NCBI GenBank assembly: GCA_012517475.1
Contig: JAAYUV010000036.1
Coordinates: forward strand, 1-34,825
Length of the DNA stretch: 34,825 nt
From: Peptococcaceae bacterium
GTDB taxonomy: Bacteria; Bacillota; Desulfitobacteriia; Desulfitobacteriales; Syntrophobotulaceae
Direction: 5' to 3'
Of the stretch, positions 21,719 to 30,652 are shown one piece after another. The position numbers and the translations under genes are program-made. The notes under the pieces are model-generated. The model made no database searches, was not told the DNA's origin, and saw only the letters and a list, made by a program, of their open reading frames with translations. Position 1 is the stretch's first letter. The number at the start of each line of letters is the position of its first letter.

Positions 21719-22264
21719 TTACTTTGTAAAATATCTCTTGAGCATCCCCTCAAAAGCACATCCATGTCTTGCTTCATCTTTAGCCATTTCATGAACGGTA
21801 TCATGAATTGCATCCAAATTAAGCTTTTTAGCAAGTGTGGCCAGTTCTTTCTTTCCGGCGCAGGCTCCGCCTTCGGCAGCGACTCTCATTTCAAGATTTT
21901 TTTGGGTAGAATTTGTTACCACTTCTCCTAAAAGCTCTGCAAATTTAGCAGCGTGTTCTGCCTCTTCATAAGCTATCCGTTTATATGCTTCAGCAATTTC
22001 CGGGAATCCTTCCCGGTCTGCTACCCGGCTCATGGCTAAATACATTCCAACCTCGGTACATTCTCCCATGAAATTATTTTTTAAGCCTTCCAATACTTCA
22101 GCATCTACACCTGCAGCAATGCCAACAACATGCTGGTCAGCCCATTCCATTTTTCCCTTAACCAAATCAAATCTTTCTTTCGGAGCTTTACATTGGGGAC
22201 ATTGTTCCGGAGCTTCAGCTCCCTGAAAGTTATACCCGCATACTTTACAAACCCATGTAGACAT
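21719..22264 (-). CDS. Reverse rubrerythrin (NADH-dependent peroxidase type)
   Basis: The 181-residue protein has the rubredoxin knuckle first ('[10 protein letters not shown]', 'CPQCKAP', Cys 6, 9, 22, 25). The diiron four-helix domain follows, with '[14 protein letters not shown]' (E68, E71), '[15 protein letters not shown]' (E100-H104) and '[16 protein letters not shown]' (E164, H167). This reversed order defines the reverse rubrerythrins. In clostridia these reduce hydrogen peroxide and oxygen using rubredoxin-type electron donors such as Hrb. A PerR box overlaps the promoter. The ribosome site is GGAGGG. It is probably monocistronic, between two terminated units. Confidence 0.93.
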   Translation of the reverse strand: MSTWVCKVCGYNFQGAEAPEQCPQCKAPKERFDLVKGKMEWADQHVVGIAAGVDAEVLEGLKNNFMGECTEVGMYLAMSRVADREGFPEIAEAYKRIAYEEAEHAAKFAELLGEVVTNSTQKNLEMRVAAEGGACAGKKELATLAKKLNLDAIHDTVHEMAKDEARHGCAFEGMLKRYFTK

Positions 22265-22297
22265 TTCTAATTCCCTCCAAATAAAATTACTTTTAAT

Positions 22298-22334
22298 TTA
22301 TAATTATTATAATTATATTTAGAGGATTTTGCAA
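22298..22334 (-). promoter_or_regulatory. PerR box overlapping the reverse rubrerythrin promoter
   Basis: TTATAATTATTATAA at 22298-22312 matches the PerR consensus (TTATAATnATTATAA) at every defined position. On the reverse strand the promoter has TTGCAA (22329-22334), a 17-bp spacer and TATAAT (22306-22311). The -10 is inside the box. PerR binding would block RNA polymerase, and peroxide would release it. Confidence 0.85.
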
Positions 22335-22358
22335 TACCTTTTTGTAAAATTTTTTAAT

Positions 22359-24347
22359 TTATTTTTGATTTTGAATTATTTCAATAAAAGTTTTGACAAT
22401 TGCCGGGTCAAATTGGGTACCCGCACATCTTTCCAATTCCGCAAGGGCTTCTTCCTTGCTTAATCCAGTTTTATATGCGCGTTCACTTGTCATGGCGTCA
22501 TAGGCGTCAACAACAGATATAATCCTTGAAAGTAATGGGATCTGATACCGTTTTAACCCCTCTGGATATCCGTTTCCATCCCACTTCTCATGATGGCTTA
22601 ATATATAATCAGCTATAAAAGCCAGTTCCGGAGAAGAAGCAGCAATCCGGTATCCAGCTTCACTGTGTTTTTTCATGACGTCCCATTCTTCTTCAGTAAG
22701 TTTATAGGGTTTATTCAGGATATAGTCGGGGGTAGCAATTTTTCCGATGTCATGTAAAAGAGATAATAATGCCAGTTCTGTCATTTGGGTATCGTTTAAA
22801 GCAAGTCTTTTCCCCAGTTCGGCAGACAGCACTCTTAATCTGCTGGCATGTTCCTCCGTTTCGTGAGTCCTTTCTTCCAGAGTTTTTCTCAGTGATAAAA
22901 GAATGGAGCTGCGCATGCTTTTATTTTCACTTAGTTTAACGCTATACATGATATCTTCTGCTTTTTTGAGAATATCGTTAATATCTTCATCCCGTTGAAT
23001 CTTTGTTGCCAAACCCATCGCCAGACTCGGGGCAACCACAAGACTTTTCTCGTTAGCACAATTATCTTTGATTCTATGTATGATACGATAGGCAGTTTCT
23101 TTACTTACCCTGGGAAGAATCACTGCAAATTCATCTCCTCCTATCCGGGCCACAATATCATCTTTCCTGCAAGCTTCCTGAACAATCCGGGCGGTTTCAA
23201 CCAGAAGCCTGTCCCCTTCCTCATGACCGAAAGCATCGTTGACAATTTTAAGTCCGTTGCAGTCAGCCATAATGATGCTTATTGGCAGATTGCCTGCTTT
23301 ATCTAATTCTGATAGTTGTTTTTCGAAATAAGCCCTGTTATATAAACCGGTTAACTTATCGTTATAACTTAAATACTTTATTTCTTCTTCGGTTTTCTTT
23401 GATTCGGTAACATCTTTGACAACTAAAACAGCACCCATGTTTTTCTCTGCATTTCTGATCGGGAATACATCTAAAGAAATGCTTTTGGTTACACCGTTAC
23501 AATCCTTTAAAACCAAATTCTCATTTTCTATTTCCTGTGAATAAGCATTAATGATTTTTTGGGCAGGCATTCTTATCCTCTTGCCATCAGGATAAAGGAT
23601 ATTCAAGACTTCGGTTACCGTTTTCCCTAAAACAGGCTCATGGGAATAACCGGTGATCTCTTCCGCTGCTTTGTTAAACATGACAATTTTTAATTGTTCG
23701 TCGACAGAAATCACTGCATCTCGGATAGAGTTCAGGGTTACACTTAATAGATTACGTTCTGCGGCAAGTTTGGTTTCCCAACGTTTCCTTTCCCAGGCGT
23801 TGGAAAGCATTTTTGTGATGATATTGAAAAAAGCAATATGTTCATCAGTCCATTTTCTTTTGAACTTTACCGCCTGGATTCCAAGGAATCCAATCATTTT
23901 TTCATTGGACTTTATGACAACTGCCAGTAAAGATTGAATATCATGATTCAGCCATATTCCTATTTCTTGGACTGCCTCAGGAGGAAGATCATTAATATCC
24001 GTTACCGCAAGGCAATTTTTCTTTTGAATTTCTGAAAACCACCAGTTGTTTGAATCCATTTCAATATTTTGTCTTTCCTTGAATAGTGGAGTAATCCCGT
24101 CACTGCACCATTCATTAACCATACTCATTTGCTTTAAGTCCTTGGAAAAAAGATATAGAAAAGCCCGATCTACATCAAAATATTTTCCGATTCTTTCTAA
24201 AGCATATTGAACATAATGATCAAATTGATCGACAGGAAGATTAATAAATCCATTGGATAGATCCAAAATGAGATTACTGTCAAGAGGATAATTGCATTCT
24301 GTTAGTACTTCGTATGTATTATTTCTTTCACATTCTAAATCGGTCAT
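22359..24347 (-). CDS. GAF-PAS-GGDEF-HD-GYP cyclic-di-GMP protein
   Basis: The 662-residue cytoplasmic signalling protein has four parts. A GAF-like domain (about 20-185) carries 'YFDVDRAFLYLF'. A PAS domain spans about 195-318 ('DAVISVDEQLKIVMFNKAAE'). The GGDEF cyclase (325-480) has an intact GGDEF at 403-407 and an inhibitory RxxD site at 394-397 (R394, D397). The HD-GYP phosphodiesterase (about 490-660) has 'LLHDIGK' (530-536), 'HHEKWDGNGYP' (585-595) and 'VVDAYDAMTSERAYK'. Both opposing active sites look complete, so it may make and break cyclic-di-GMP depending on sensor state. No membrane helices are seen. It is monocistronic, and its 3' end is 93 bases from the rubrerythrin promoter. 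Confidence 0.93.
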   Translation of the reverse strand: MTDLECERNNTYEVLTECNYPLDSNLILDLSNGFINLPVDQFDHYVQYALERIGKYFDVDRAFLYLFSKDLKQMSMVNEWCSDGITPLFKERQNIEMDSNNWWFSEIQKKNCLAVTDINDLPPEAVQEIGIWLNHDIQSLLAVVIKSNEKMIGFLGIQAVKFKRKWTDEHIAFFNIITKMLSNAWERKRWETKLAAERNLLSVTLNSIRDAVISVDEQLKIVMFNKAAEEITGYSHEPVLGKTVTEVLNILYPDGKRIRMPAQKIINAYSQEIENENLVLKDCNGVTKSISLDVFPIRNAEKNMGAVLVVKDVTESKKTEEEIKYLSYNDKLTGLYNRAYFEKQLSELDKAGNLPISIIMADCNGLKIVNDAFGHEEGDRLLVETARIVQEACRKDDIVARIGGDEFAVILPRVSKETAYRIIHRIKDNCANEKSLVVAPSLAMGLATKIQRDEDINDILKKAEDIMYSVKLSENKSMRSSILLSLRKTLEERTHETEEHASRLRVLSAELGKRLALNDTQMTELALLSLLHDIGKIATPDYILNKPYKLTEEEWDVMKKHSEAGYRIAASSPELAFIADYILSHHEKWDGNGYPEGLKRYQIPLLSRIISVVDAYDAMTSERAYKTGLSKEEALAELERCAGTQFDPAIVKTFIEIIQNQK

Positions 24348-24442
24348 GGTTTATTCCCCTATTACCATCATTAAACGTTAAACTTTTTACTCATTTTATA
24401 TCAATTTTTATAAACAAACAATTGAGTTTTGCTAAAAAGAAT

Positions 24443-24467
24443 AAAAAGGTGTATATAACACCTTTTT
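24443..24467. terminator. Terminator after the decayed gene
   Basis: A perfect 10-bp stem (AAAAAGGTGT/ACACCTTTTT) with a 5-base loop has A and T tracts on both sides. It ends leftward transcription of 24504-25091 before the GGDEF gene's promoter region. Confidence 0.85.
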
Positions 24468-24503
24468 ATTCAAACAAAATCCTATGAAACATTCGACAAA
24501 CTG

Positions 24504-25091
24504 TTAAACCGCCAGGTCAATATGCTGGATTGTTCCCGCCTCTCCATTTTCCTTCAAAAATACTCCTGTCTTCTGAACTTGTGCTTGTAATTCATTTTGG
24601 TCGATCAATTTCCTTTCCGTCTTCCGTCCGGATCTTTCCCTGGGCGGAAAAAAACATAGATTCTTCTTCAGAATAAGTTTCGTCAAAATGATACTCCAGT
24701 CCCCACCCTTGTCTTTGGTTACTGAGTTCAAACTGCCTATCATCCGGAAGTTTCAAAGAAATGTTGTTGGGATCCTGCAAAATCACTTTTTCCGGAACAA
24801 GAATTCTCACATTCTTTCCTGTCAGCTGCCGGATAAATCTTTCCAATAACGCAATTAACTCTTTGTCTTTATCACTTAATTCGAAAATAGATTCTCCGGA
24901 TTTTGGGGTTTCGTTTGTTTGGTCGCTAAAACCTCGTCTGAAAGAACCAGACTGTCTTTTGGACTCTCTGCCGGAAGACTCGCATCCCTGCTTTGTCCGT
25001 CAAACCAGACCCTTGATCGTTCATTGACGGTCTTTTTCTTTTCCAGCTTAAAGTCCCCATAAAGGTCAATTGTTGAACTTTGAACCTTCAT
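24504..25091 (-). pseudogene. Frameshifted, internally deleted gene (secreted/EF-hand-like family suspected)
   Basis: Three reverse-strand frames read as parts of one protein. 24876-25091 encodes MKVQSSTIDLYGDFKLEKKK to '...SPKDSLVLSDEVLATKQ'. 24592 to about 24890 encodes 'ESIFELSDKDKELIALLERF', 'LTGKNVRILVPEKV' and '...QGKIRTEDGKEID'. 24504 to about 24600 encodes 'QNELQAQVQKTGVFLKENGE' to 'IDLAV'. Frame changes occur between about 24875 and 24930 and near 24595. From memory of a clostridial family with this start and a 'TGxFLKExGxxGTxQxxDL' ending, a large middle part (~150 residues with Asp-rich, calcium-binding-like repeats) is missing at the second join. GGAGGG precedes the ATG at 25089-25091. 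Function unknown. Confidence 0.65.
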
Positions 25092-25164
25092 TTTCATCCC
25101 TCCGTGGATATAGACTTTATATTAATATCGGAATATGTTTTTCCTTTATTTAGCAAACGTGAAA

Positions 25165-26505
25165 TTATTTTTCTCCGGCTGCAATTTCTCTCATGCCTGT
25201 TTCCAGGATTTCTATCTCTTTTATTTCATTGTCCCCTGCCAGACCTAACTCCCCGAACTTTCTGGCAGTCACGAGTACACGGCTCTCATAAGAACCTACC
25301 GCCCTGTTATAGGCTTGGACCGAGTTCTGTAAACCCTTCCGTATATCCAGAAAATGCTCAGTCAAGACACTGATCCTTTCATAAAGGATTTTTCCCAGTT
25401 CGCTGATTTGCCTTGCATTCTCATTCATTTGTTCTTGTTTCCATCCATAGGCTATTGCTTTGAGCAAAGCAATGAGCGTGGTGGGAGTAGCCATAATGAC
25501 CCTTTGTTCCGCACCATATTCGATTAATTCCGGATCAAATTGTAAGGCAGCACTGAAAAAAGTCTCTCCCGGAAGGAACATCACAACAAACTCAGGGGTA
25601 AAATCAAACTGTGTCCAATAGGACTTGCCGGCAAGTTTGGTGATATGATTCTTAACCTGTCTGGCATGTCCCAGCATTTTCAGGTTTTTCATCTCATCAT
25701 CTGTCGCATCTATTGCTTCCAGATAGTCTGCAAGGGGGGCCTTGGAGTCAACAACAATAATCTTGTTACCCGGCAGCCGGATAATCATATCCGGTCTTTG
25801 TCTGCCGTTTTCATTTGATACTTCTTCTTGCTGCACAAAGTCGCAATACTCTACCATCCCTGCAACTTCAACAACTCTTTTCAGCTGGATTTCTCCCCAC
25901 CGTCCCCGAACAGTGGGGGCTTTTAATGCAGAAATCAGTTTATTGGTTTCCCTCTGCAGTTTTTCCTGTCCTATAGTCATAAACTCGACTTGTTTTATTA
26001 ACCCTTCGTAAGCTCCGGCCCGCTTCTGCTCCAATTCATTAATTTTGACATCTACTTTTTCCAAGGACTCCTTTAGCGGTTTAACCAGTTCGTGAATGGA
26101 AGTCTGACGTTTTTCCAAGTCATTTACGGCCTGGACCTGAAATTTTTCCATCGTTGTTTTGGCAAGTTCCAGGAAGGACTGATTGTTGCTCTTTAAAGCT
26201 TCCATGGACAAAGCTTTGAAGCCGTCAGATAATTCTTCTTTGGCTTTGTTCAAAAGAGACAATTTTTCTTCATGCAGAACCTGCTCCATTTCCAGTCTCG
26301 TCCTCAGTTCGGAAATCTGAGCTGCATAATCAGATTTCCTTTCGATTTCCCGGTTTAGCTCCGCATTTAAACGGAAATTGTCCCTTTCCAGCAGCAATAC
26401 TTTTTCTGCCAGCCCCCTGTTCCGGGAATTACCTGCAAAATAGCCAATTAAGACCCCTATTAACACTGCGCTAAAAACTGCAATCCAGCCAAGAGCAGAA
26501 TCCAT
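25165..26505 (-). CDS. rmuC: RmuC-family protein
   Basis: The 446-residue protein has an N-terminal membrane anchor (about 4-24, '[20 protein letters not shown]'). A long coiled coil (about 30-190) is followed by the RmuC nuclease-like domain (about 200-400). That domain includes '[18 protein letters not shown]', '[15 protein letters not shown]', '[16 protein letters not shown]' and '[20 protein letters not shown]'. RmuC limits inversions and handles branched DNA in E. coli; its exact reaction is unsettled, though the fold is related to PD-(D/E)XK nucleases. It is transcribed divergently from the DUF362 gene and precedes the decayed gene on the same strand. Confidence 0.92.
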   Translation of the reverse strand: MDSALGWIAVFSAVLIGVLIGYFAGNSRNRGLAEKVLLLERDNFRLNAELNREIERKSDYAAQISELRTRLEMEQVLHEEKLSLLNKAKEELSDGFKALSMEALKSNNQSFLELAKTTMEKFQVQAVNDLEKRQTSIHELVKPLKESLEKVDVKINELEQKRAGAYEGLIKQVEFMTIGQEKLQRETNKLISALKAPTVRGRWGEIQLKRVVEVAGMVEYCDFVQQEEVSNENGRQRPDMIIRLPGNKIIVVDSKAPLADYLEAIDATDDEMKNLKMLGHARQVKNHITKLAGKSYWTQFDFTPEFVVMFLPGETFFSAALQFDPELIEYGAEQRVIMATPTTLIALLKAIAYGWKQEQMNENARQISELGKILYERISVLTEHFLDIRKGLQNSVQAYNRAVGSYESRVLVTARKFGELGLAGDNEIKEIEILETGMREIAAGEK

Positions 26506-26634
26506 CCAGCTATTCCTCCATTTCGATTATTTCTTATTATGCAAAACCTGCAAACGAGTAACGACAGTCATGGATCAATTATCAACATCGAATAATAACA
26601 ACGCCCCGGGATTAAAATCTAGCGGAAAATCCTT

Positions 26635-26640
26635 TATAAT
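26635..26640 (+). promoter_or_regulatory. -10 element ahead of the DUF362 gene
   Basis: TATAAT at 26635-26640 lies 33 bases before the ATG at 26674. The -35 (TTAAAA, 17 bp upstream) is poor. The ribosome site is GGAGGAGG. Confidence 0.4.
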
Positions 26641-26673
26641 ATCCTTACAACCACTTGGAGGAGGCCATAAGAA

Positions 26674-27777
26674 ATGAAACCCGATGAAATTCACGTGATC
26701 TACGGAACAAAACCCGTCAGCATGGTAAAAGATCTTCTTGAACGGATGAAGGCAGCAGATAATATGGATCAGGGAATGAAAATCGCCCTAAAGCCAAACC
26801 TTGTGGTAGCCAAGCCTTCCCAGGAAGGAGCTACTACCACCCCTGCCATCGTTGAAGGAATTATTCAATACCTTTTTGAACATAACATGAAAAATATCTC
26901 CATCATAGAAGGTTCCTGGGTGGGAGACCAAACCGCCAGGGCATTTAAAATTTGCGGATATGAAGAAATCTCCCGCAAATATAACATTCCTCTGGTCGAT
27001 TTACAGCGGGATGATGTGCAACCTGTTTCCGTTCAGGGAGAATCACTAAAAGTTTGCAAAAAAGCTCTGGAAGCAGATTATTTAATCAACCTCCCTGTGC
27101 TTAAAGCTCATTGCCAGACTTTATTCACTTGTGCCCTGAAAAACCTGAAAGGTTGTATTCCGAACAGTGAAAAACGGCGATACCATTCCATGGGATTACA
27201 TAAACCCATTTCCTGCCTGGCCAAGGCCCTCAAGGTAGATTTAAATATTGTTGATGCCTTAAACGGCGATTTAACCTTTGAGGAAGGCGGCAACCCGGTG
27301 AGAATGGACAGGATCATTGCCGGGCAGGACCCTGTTTTAATTGATACGTATTGTTGTTCTCTTATTGGTTATACCAAAAAGGAAATTCCCTATATCCCTC
27401 TTGCCGAACAATTAGGGGTGGGTTCCGGAGATCTTACCCGGGCTCATATTGCAGAATACTGTGAAGAATTGAAAACCGGCTTAACATTTCAGCCTTCCAG
27501 AAAAGCAGCCAGACTAGCCGAAAAAGTCAAATCGTCGGATGCTTGTTCTGCCTGCTTCGGGGGGCTGATCCATGCCTTGAACAGACTTGAAGAAAACGGC
27601 AGATTAAGGAACCTAAAAGAACCGATTTATATCGGTCAGGGTTTTAAAAGCAAGTCAATGAGCGGCCTGGGGATAGGCAGCTGTACTTCGGGATGTTCCA
27701 GTTATGTTAAAGGCTGCCCGCCAAGCGCCCTGGATATCGTTCAGTTTTTGGAAACAGCTAATTCCCCTGTTAAATGA
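26674..27777 (+). CDS. DUF362 domain protein
   Basis: The 367-residue protein has the DUF362 N-terminal core ('ALKPNLVVAKPSQEGATTTP', then 'AIVEGIIQYLFE' and 'NISIIEGSWVGDQTARAF'). 'LINLPVLKAHCQTLFTCALK' and 'NLKGCIPNSEKRRYHSMG' follow. Many family members carry a ferredoxin-type cluster. This one has instead C-terminal Cys groups 'DACSACFGGL' and 'CTSGCSSYVKGCPP', which could bind a metal cluster. The biochemical role is unknown. Its last 37 bases overlap the 3' end of the convergent DUF815 ATPase gene, and no terminator separates the two. Confidence 0.85.
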   Translation: MKPDEIHVIYGTKPVSMVKDLLERMKAADNMDQGMKIALKPNLVVAKPSQEGATTTPAIVEGIIQYLFEHNMKNISIIEGSWVGDQTARAFKICGYEEISRKYNIPLVDLQRDDVQPVSVQGESLKVCKKALEADYLINLPVLKAHCQTLFTCALKNLKGCIPNSEKRRYHSMGLHKPISCLAKALKVDLNIVDALNGDLTFEEGGNPVRMDRIIAGQDPVLIDTYCCSLIGYTKKEIPYIPLAEQLGVGSGDLTRAHIAEYCEELKTGLTFQPSRKAARLAEKVKSSDACSACFGGLIHALNRLEENGRLRNLKEPIYIGQGFKSKSMSGLGIGSCTSGCSSYVKGCPPSALDIVQFLETANSPVK

Positions 27778-29123
27778 TCTATAAACTGCCTGGCCGTTCT
27801 TCCTGAACGGCCATTGTGCATCATAACCCATTTAAGCGCCCTCTGCCGGAGTTCATCCCTTTCAATCCTGATTTTATTTTGGGCTGCAAGCCCTTCCACG
27901 ATTTTCAGATAGGTTTCCTGATCCGGGGAGAGGAAGGTAACAGTAATCCCAAACCTGTCAGCCAGAGAAAGTTTTTCCTCCATATTATCCTGAGCGTGCA
28001 CATCATCCGACCTCCGGTCAACGAAGGATTCCTTAACCAAATGTCTGCGGTTGGAAGTCGCATAAACAAGTACATTTTGAGGACGGGCCTCAACACCGCC
28101 CTCCAGTAAAGACTTTAAGTGTTTATAATCTTCTTCCACATCATTAAAAGACAGGTCATCAATAAAGACAATGAATTTAAGGGGAATCCGGGCAAGGTCT
28201 CTTACCAGTTCCGGAAATAATCCAATCTGATTCTTCTTCAGTTGAACAATCCGGAGGCCCTTATTCACATACTCATTGAGAAGCGCCTTAACCAAAGAGG
28301 ATTTTCCGGTTCCCCTGTTTCCGTATAAAATGATGTTATTGGCAGGAAAACCTTGCAGAAAGCTTTCTGTATTATGAAGTACCAAAGCTTGCTCTCTTTC
28401 CTGGCAAATTAGGTTATTAACCCGAATCGGGTCAGGATTTTCTACCCCCTCCAATTTTTTGCAGCTCTCCTTAATTTTAAATGCTGCATACGTACCAAAA
28501 ATACCATAACCAACCTTTCGGTAGTAATCTACCAAAATCGGAACGTTTAACTCCCACCGGGTTTGAAGTATAAATTTTTTTAGGAAGTCCGACTTTATGG
28601 CTCTAAGCCATTGAGCGGCAGATAAATCGTTTACTTCCGTCTGGTCATTTACCCCATCAGGAAGGTCCCATCTCCAAACCGGCCAATTCTCCGGCCAAAG
28701 TAAGCCGGTAAAAATCTCCTTATCCGCTTTGGGAAGCTGATCCTGAAAAAGAGCTGTCGCCAGGGAGAGAATATCTCCGGGCTTTATCTCAGCCAATGTC
28801 TGAATGATCTGCAAGTCCCTTGCCGCAGTTTCCATCATGTCGGAATTAACCTTTTCGTTATCAGAACCGGAAGCTAACGCAACGAAAGCATTGTCAGTAT
28901 CAAATAGCTTTTGTACCAAGTATTCCACCCAGTTGATTCCTATCATGGACTTATAGAATCTGTGGTAAGAGATATAGATCTTTTCAAAATCCGTTTCTTT
29001 CTTGCTTAACTCTTCGAAAAGCCCGCATAACAATTGAATTCTCGTATCCTGCAGCAGTTCTTCGAACAGAACGAGTCCATTCAAAGACAGTCTTATTTTT
29101 CTTATAGCAGCTATGGTTTTCAT
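27741..29123 (-). CDS. DUF815 family AAA-type ATPase
   Basis: The 460-residue protein has a helical N-terminal half of uncertain role and a C-terminal P-loop ATPase. Walker A is 'YGNRGTGKSSLVKALL' (267-282) and Walker B is 'KFIVFIDDLSF' (316-326). A sensor-like 'LVYATSNRRHLVKESF' follows, and 'LSLADRFGITVTFLSPDQET' is diagnostic of DUF815. The family is widespread but lacks a defined substrate. Its 3' end overlaps the convergent DUF362 gene by 37 bases. Upstream, signal peptidase I is 29 bases away on the same strand, so the two may be cotranscribed. Confidence 0.9.
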   Translation of the reverse strand: MKTIAAIRKIRLSLNGLVLFEELLQDTRIQLLCGLFEELSKKETDFEKIYISYHRFYKSMIGINWVEYLVQKLFDTDNAFVALASGSDNEKVNSDMMETAARDLQIIQTLAEIKPGDILSLATALFQDQLPKADKEIFTGLLWPENWPVWRWDLPDGVNDQTEVNDLSAAQWLRAIKSDFLKKFILQTRWELNVPILVDYYRKVGYGIFGTYAAFKIKESCKKLEGVENPDPIRVNNLICQEREQALVLHNTESFLQGFPANNIILYGNRGTGKSSLVKALLNEYVNKGLRIVQLKKNQIGLFPELVRDLARIPLKFIVFIDDLSFNDVEEDYKHLKSLLEGGVEARPQNVLVYATSNRRHLVKESFVDRRSDDVHAQDNMEEKLSLADRFGITVTFLSPDQETYLKIVEGLAAQNKIRIERDELRQRALKWVMMHNGRSGRTARQFIDHLTGELAVSKN

Positions 29124-29152
29124 CCTATTCGTCCTTTTGGCCCAAATGTTAC

Positions 29153-29710
29153 TTATTTCTTTACCTCGGCAAAATACATTTCGGGTACTTTTCCAAGGGA
29201 ACCGAATTTATCCAAAGGCCAATATCTGATCCAGACTCTTCCCAGGATCTTGTTGGCAGGCAAAAAACCCCAAATATGACTGTCCTTGCTTGCCCTTCGG
29301 TTATCTCCAAGCATAAAATAAGAATCCGCCGGCACGGTTACCGGCCCGTAATTATAATCGGGAGTGGCCATAATGTAAGGTTCATTCAATGCTTTATCCC
29401 CGATATATACCTTACCGTTTTTGACTTCGACTTTCTCTCCGGGCAGGCCAATCACTCTTTTGACAAGATCTTTATCTTCCTGGGCTGATTCCGGAGCTTC
29501 AAAAACGATAATATCTCCTCTTTTGATGGTATCGTATTTATAAAACAGCCGATCTACGATAAGTCTGTCCTGCAGCTGAATGGTAGGCAGCATTGAACCT
29601 GTCGGGACGATCCTCGTATCAACGACATAATTCCTGATTACTATAGAAAGAACAAAAGCTACTGCGATAATGATTACCCATTCCAATAAAGATTTTAGAA
29701 TCCCTTTCAA
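29153..29710 (-). CDS. lepB: Signal peptidase I
   Basis: This is a membrane-bound serine/lysine protease that removes signal peptides from exported proteins. One N-terminal membrane helix ('EWVIIIAVAFVLSIVIRNYV') is followed by the catalytic Ser motif 'VPTGSMLPTIQ' and the Lys motif 'KDLVKRVIGLPGEKV'. The terminal 'MLGDNRRASKDSHIWGFL' box follows. At ~185 residues with a single anchor it is the Gram-positive form. I prefer TTG 29708-29710 because GGAAGGTGAT (29715-29724) is a good ribosome site for it; an ATG at 29737 gives nine more residues. A long terminator hairpin from the SOD gene lies upstream. Confidence 0.93.
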   Translation of the reverse strand: MKGILKSLLEWVIIIAVAFVLSIVIRNYVVDTRIVPTGSMLPTIQLQDRLIVDRLFYKYDTIKRGDIIVFEAPESAQEDKDLVKRVIGLPGEKVEVKNGKVYIGDKALNEPYIMATPDYNYGPVTVPADSYFMLGDNRRASKDSHIWGFLPANKILGRVWIRYWPLDKFGSLGKVPEMYFAEVKK

Positions 29711-29841
29711 CGTTATCACCTTCCACATTTTCTGCAAATTCAGTATTACCTGTGTTCAACCTACCTTACTGCCAAACTTATGTTATTTTCTCTATAAAGT
29801 TATATATTCCTGCAAAAAAAAAATTTATCCATTTACTAGTA

Positions 29842-29884
29842 AAAAAATTACGTTTTTCTGATTGTCAGAGAAACGTAATTTTTT
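29842..29884. terminator. Terminator between sod and lepB
   Basis: A 14-bp stem (AAAAAATTACGTTT with AAACGTAATTTTTT) continues into an inner TCTGA/TCAGA stem with a 3-base loop. It has A and T tracts on both sides and ends leftward transcription of the SOD gene. Confidence 0.9.
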
Positions 29885-29904
29885 ATCCGATTTTGATTCA
29901 ATAC

Positions 29905-30504
29905 TTAAACTCTGAGAGCAAAGGAATAATGGTAATTTACATCTTGCCAATTAATCAAATTCCACCAGGCTTTTATCCATTCTGCCCTTTTGTTCTGATA
30001 TTTTAGGTAATATGCATGTTCCCAAACATCTAAGACCAGGATGGGAAACGCTCCCCAAAGGCAAAGATCCTGATGTTTCTCCACTTGCAGGATTTCCAAC
30101 CGCCGGATGAAATGATTCCAGGCAAGAACAGCCCATCCTGATCCTTCCACGGCTGCTGCTGCAGCACTCATCTGACTTTTAAAGATGGAAAAAGAACCAA
30201 AATCAAGCTTAATATGCTCTCCTACAGGACCTGATGCCTCTCCACCCCCCGCAGGTGTCATATTGGTCCAGAAGAGATTATGTAAAATATAACCCGACCC
30301 ATGAAATGCCAACTCTTTCTCCCAGTGCTTGATGAGACTGTAATCCCCTTTTGCTCTTGCTTCCTGAATCTTATCCTCTGCGTGATTTAACCCGTCTACA
30401 TAGCTTTTATGATGGATGTCATGGTGAATCCGGACTGTTTCCGCATCGTACCACGGTTCAAGCGCATTATACGGATAAGGCAGTTCCGGCAGCGAATAAG
30501 TCAT
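29905..30504 (-). CDS. sodA: Iron/manganese superoxide dismutase
   Basis: The 199-residue enzyme disproportionates superoxide in the cytoplasm. The four metal ligands are in place: His27 ('RIHHDIHHKSYV'), His75 ('GSGYILHNLFW'), Asp159 and His163 ('LDVWEHAYYL'). 'GSGWAVLAWNH' (121-131) is typical of the family. Metal choice (Fe or Mn) cannot be decided with confidence. I prefer ATG 30502-30504 (MTYSLPELPYPYNALEPW), where family homology starts. An upstream ATG at 30528 adds eight residues, and AAGGAG lies between the two. It is flanked by terminators on both sides, so it is monocistronic. No clear PerR box was seen upstream. Confidence 0.94.
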   Translation of the reverse strand: MTYSLPELPYPYNALEPWYDAETVRIHHDIHHKSYVDGLNHAEDKIQEARAKGDYSLIKHWEKELAFHGSGYILHNLFWTNMTPAGGGEASGPVGEHIKLDFGSFSIFKSQMSAAAAAVEGSGWAVLAWNHFIRRLEILQVEKHQDLCLWGAFPILVLDVWEHAYYLKYQNKRAEWIKAWWNLINWQDVNYHYSFALRV

Positions 30505-30587
30505 GATACTCTCATACTCCTTTCTCATGCCACATTATGTCGGGATTTTCCCTCTATAAATTTATATTGCCTTTTCCAAAAGAAAGA

Positions 30588-30627
30588 ACAAAAAACAGAA
30601 ACCTCTATACTTGATTAAAGGTTTCTG
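30588..30627 (-). terminator. Terminator of the glycerate operon
   Basis: The CAGAAACCT/AGGTTTCTG stem (30596-30604, 30619-30627) is followed on the reverse strand by a T-rich run. It lies ~26 bases after the glycerate kinase stop. Confidence 0.8.
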
Positions 30628-30652
30628 CTTTATCTAATGCTTCATCTATAAT

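Noticed and set aside
30562-30580. TATAAATTTATA palindrome upstream of the SOD gene, considered as a PerR box
   Set aside because: It lacks the TTATAAT half-site spacing of PerR and is short enough to be chance in AT-rich DNA.
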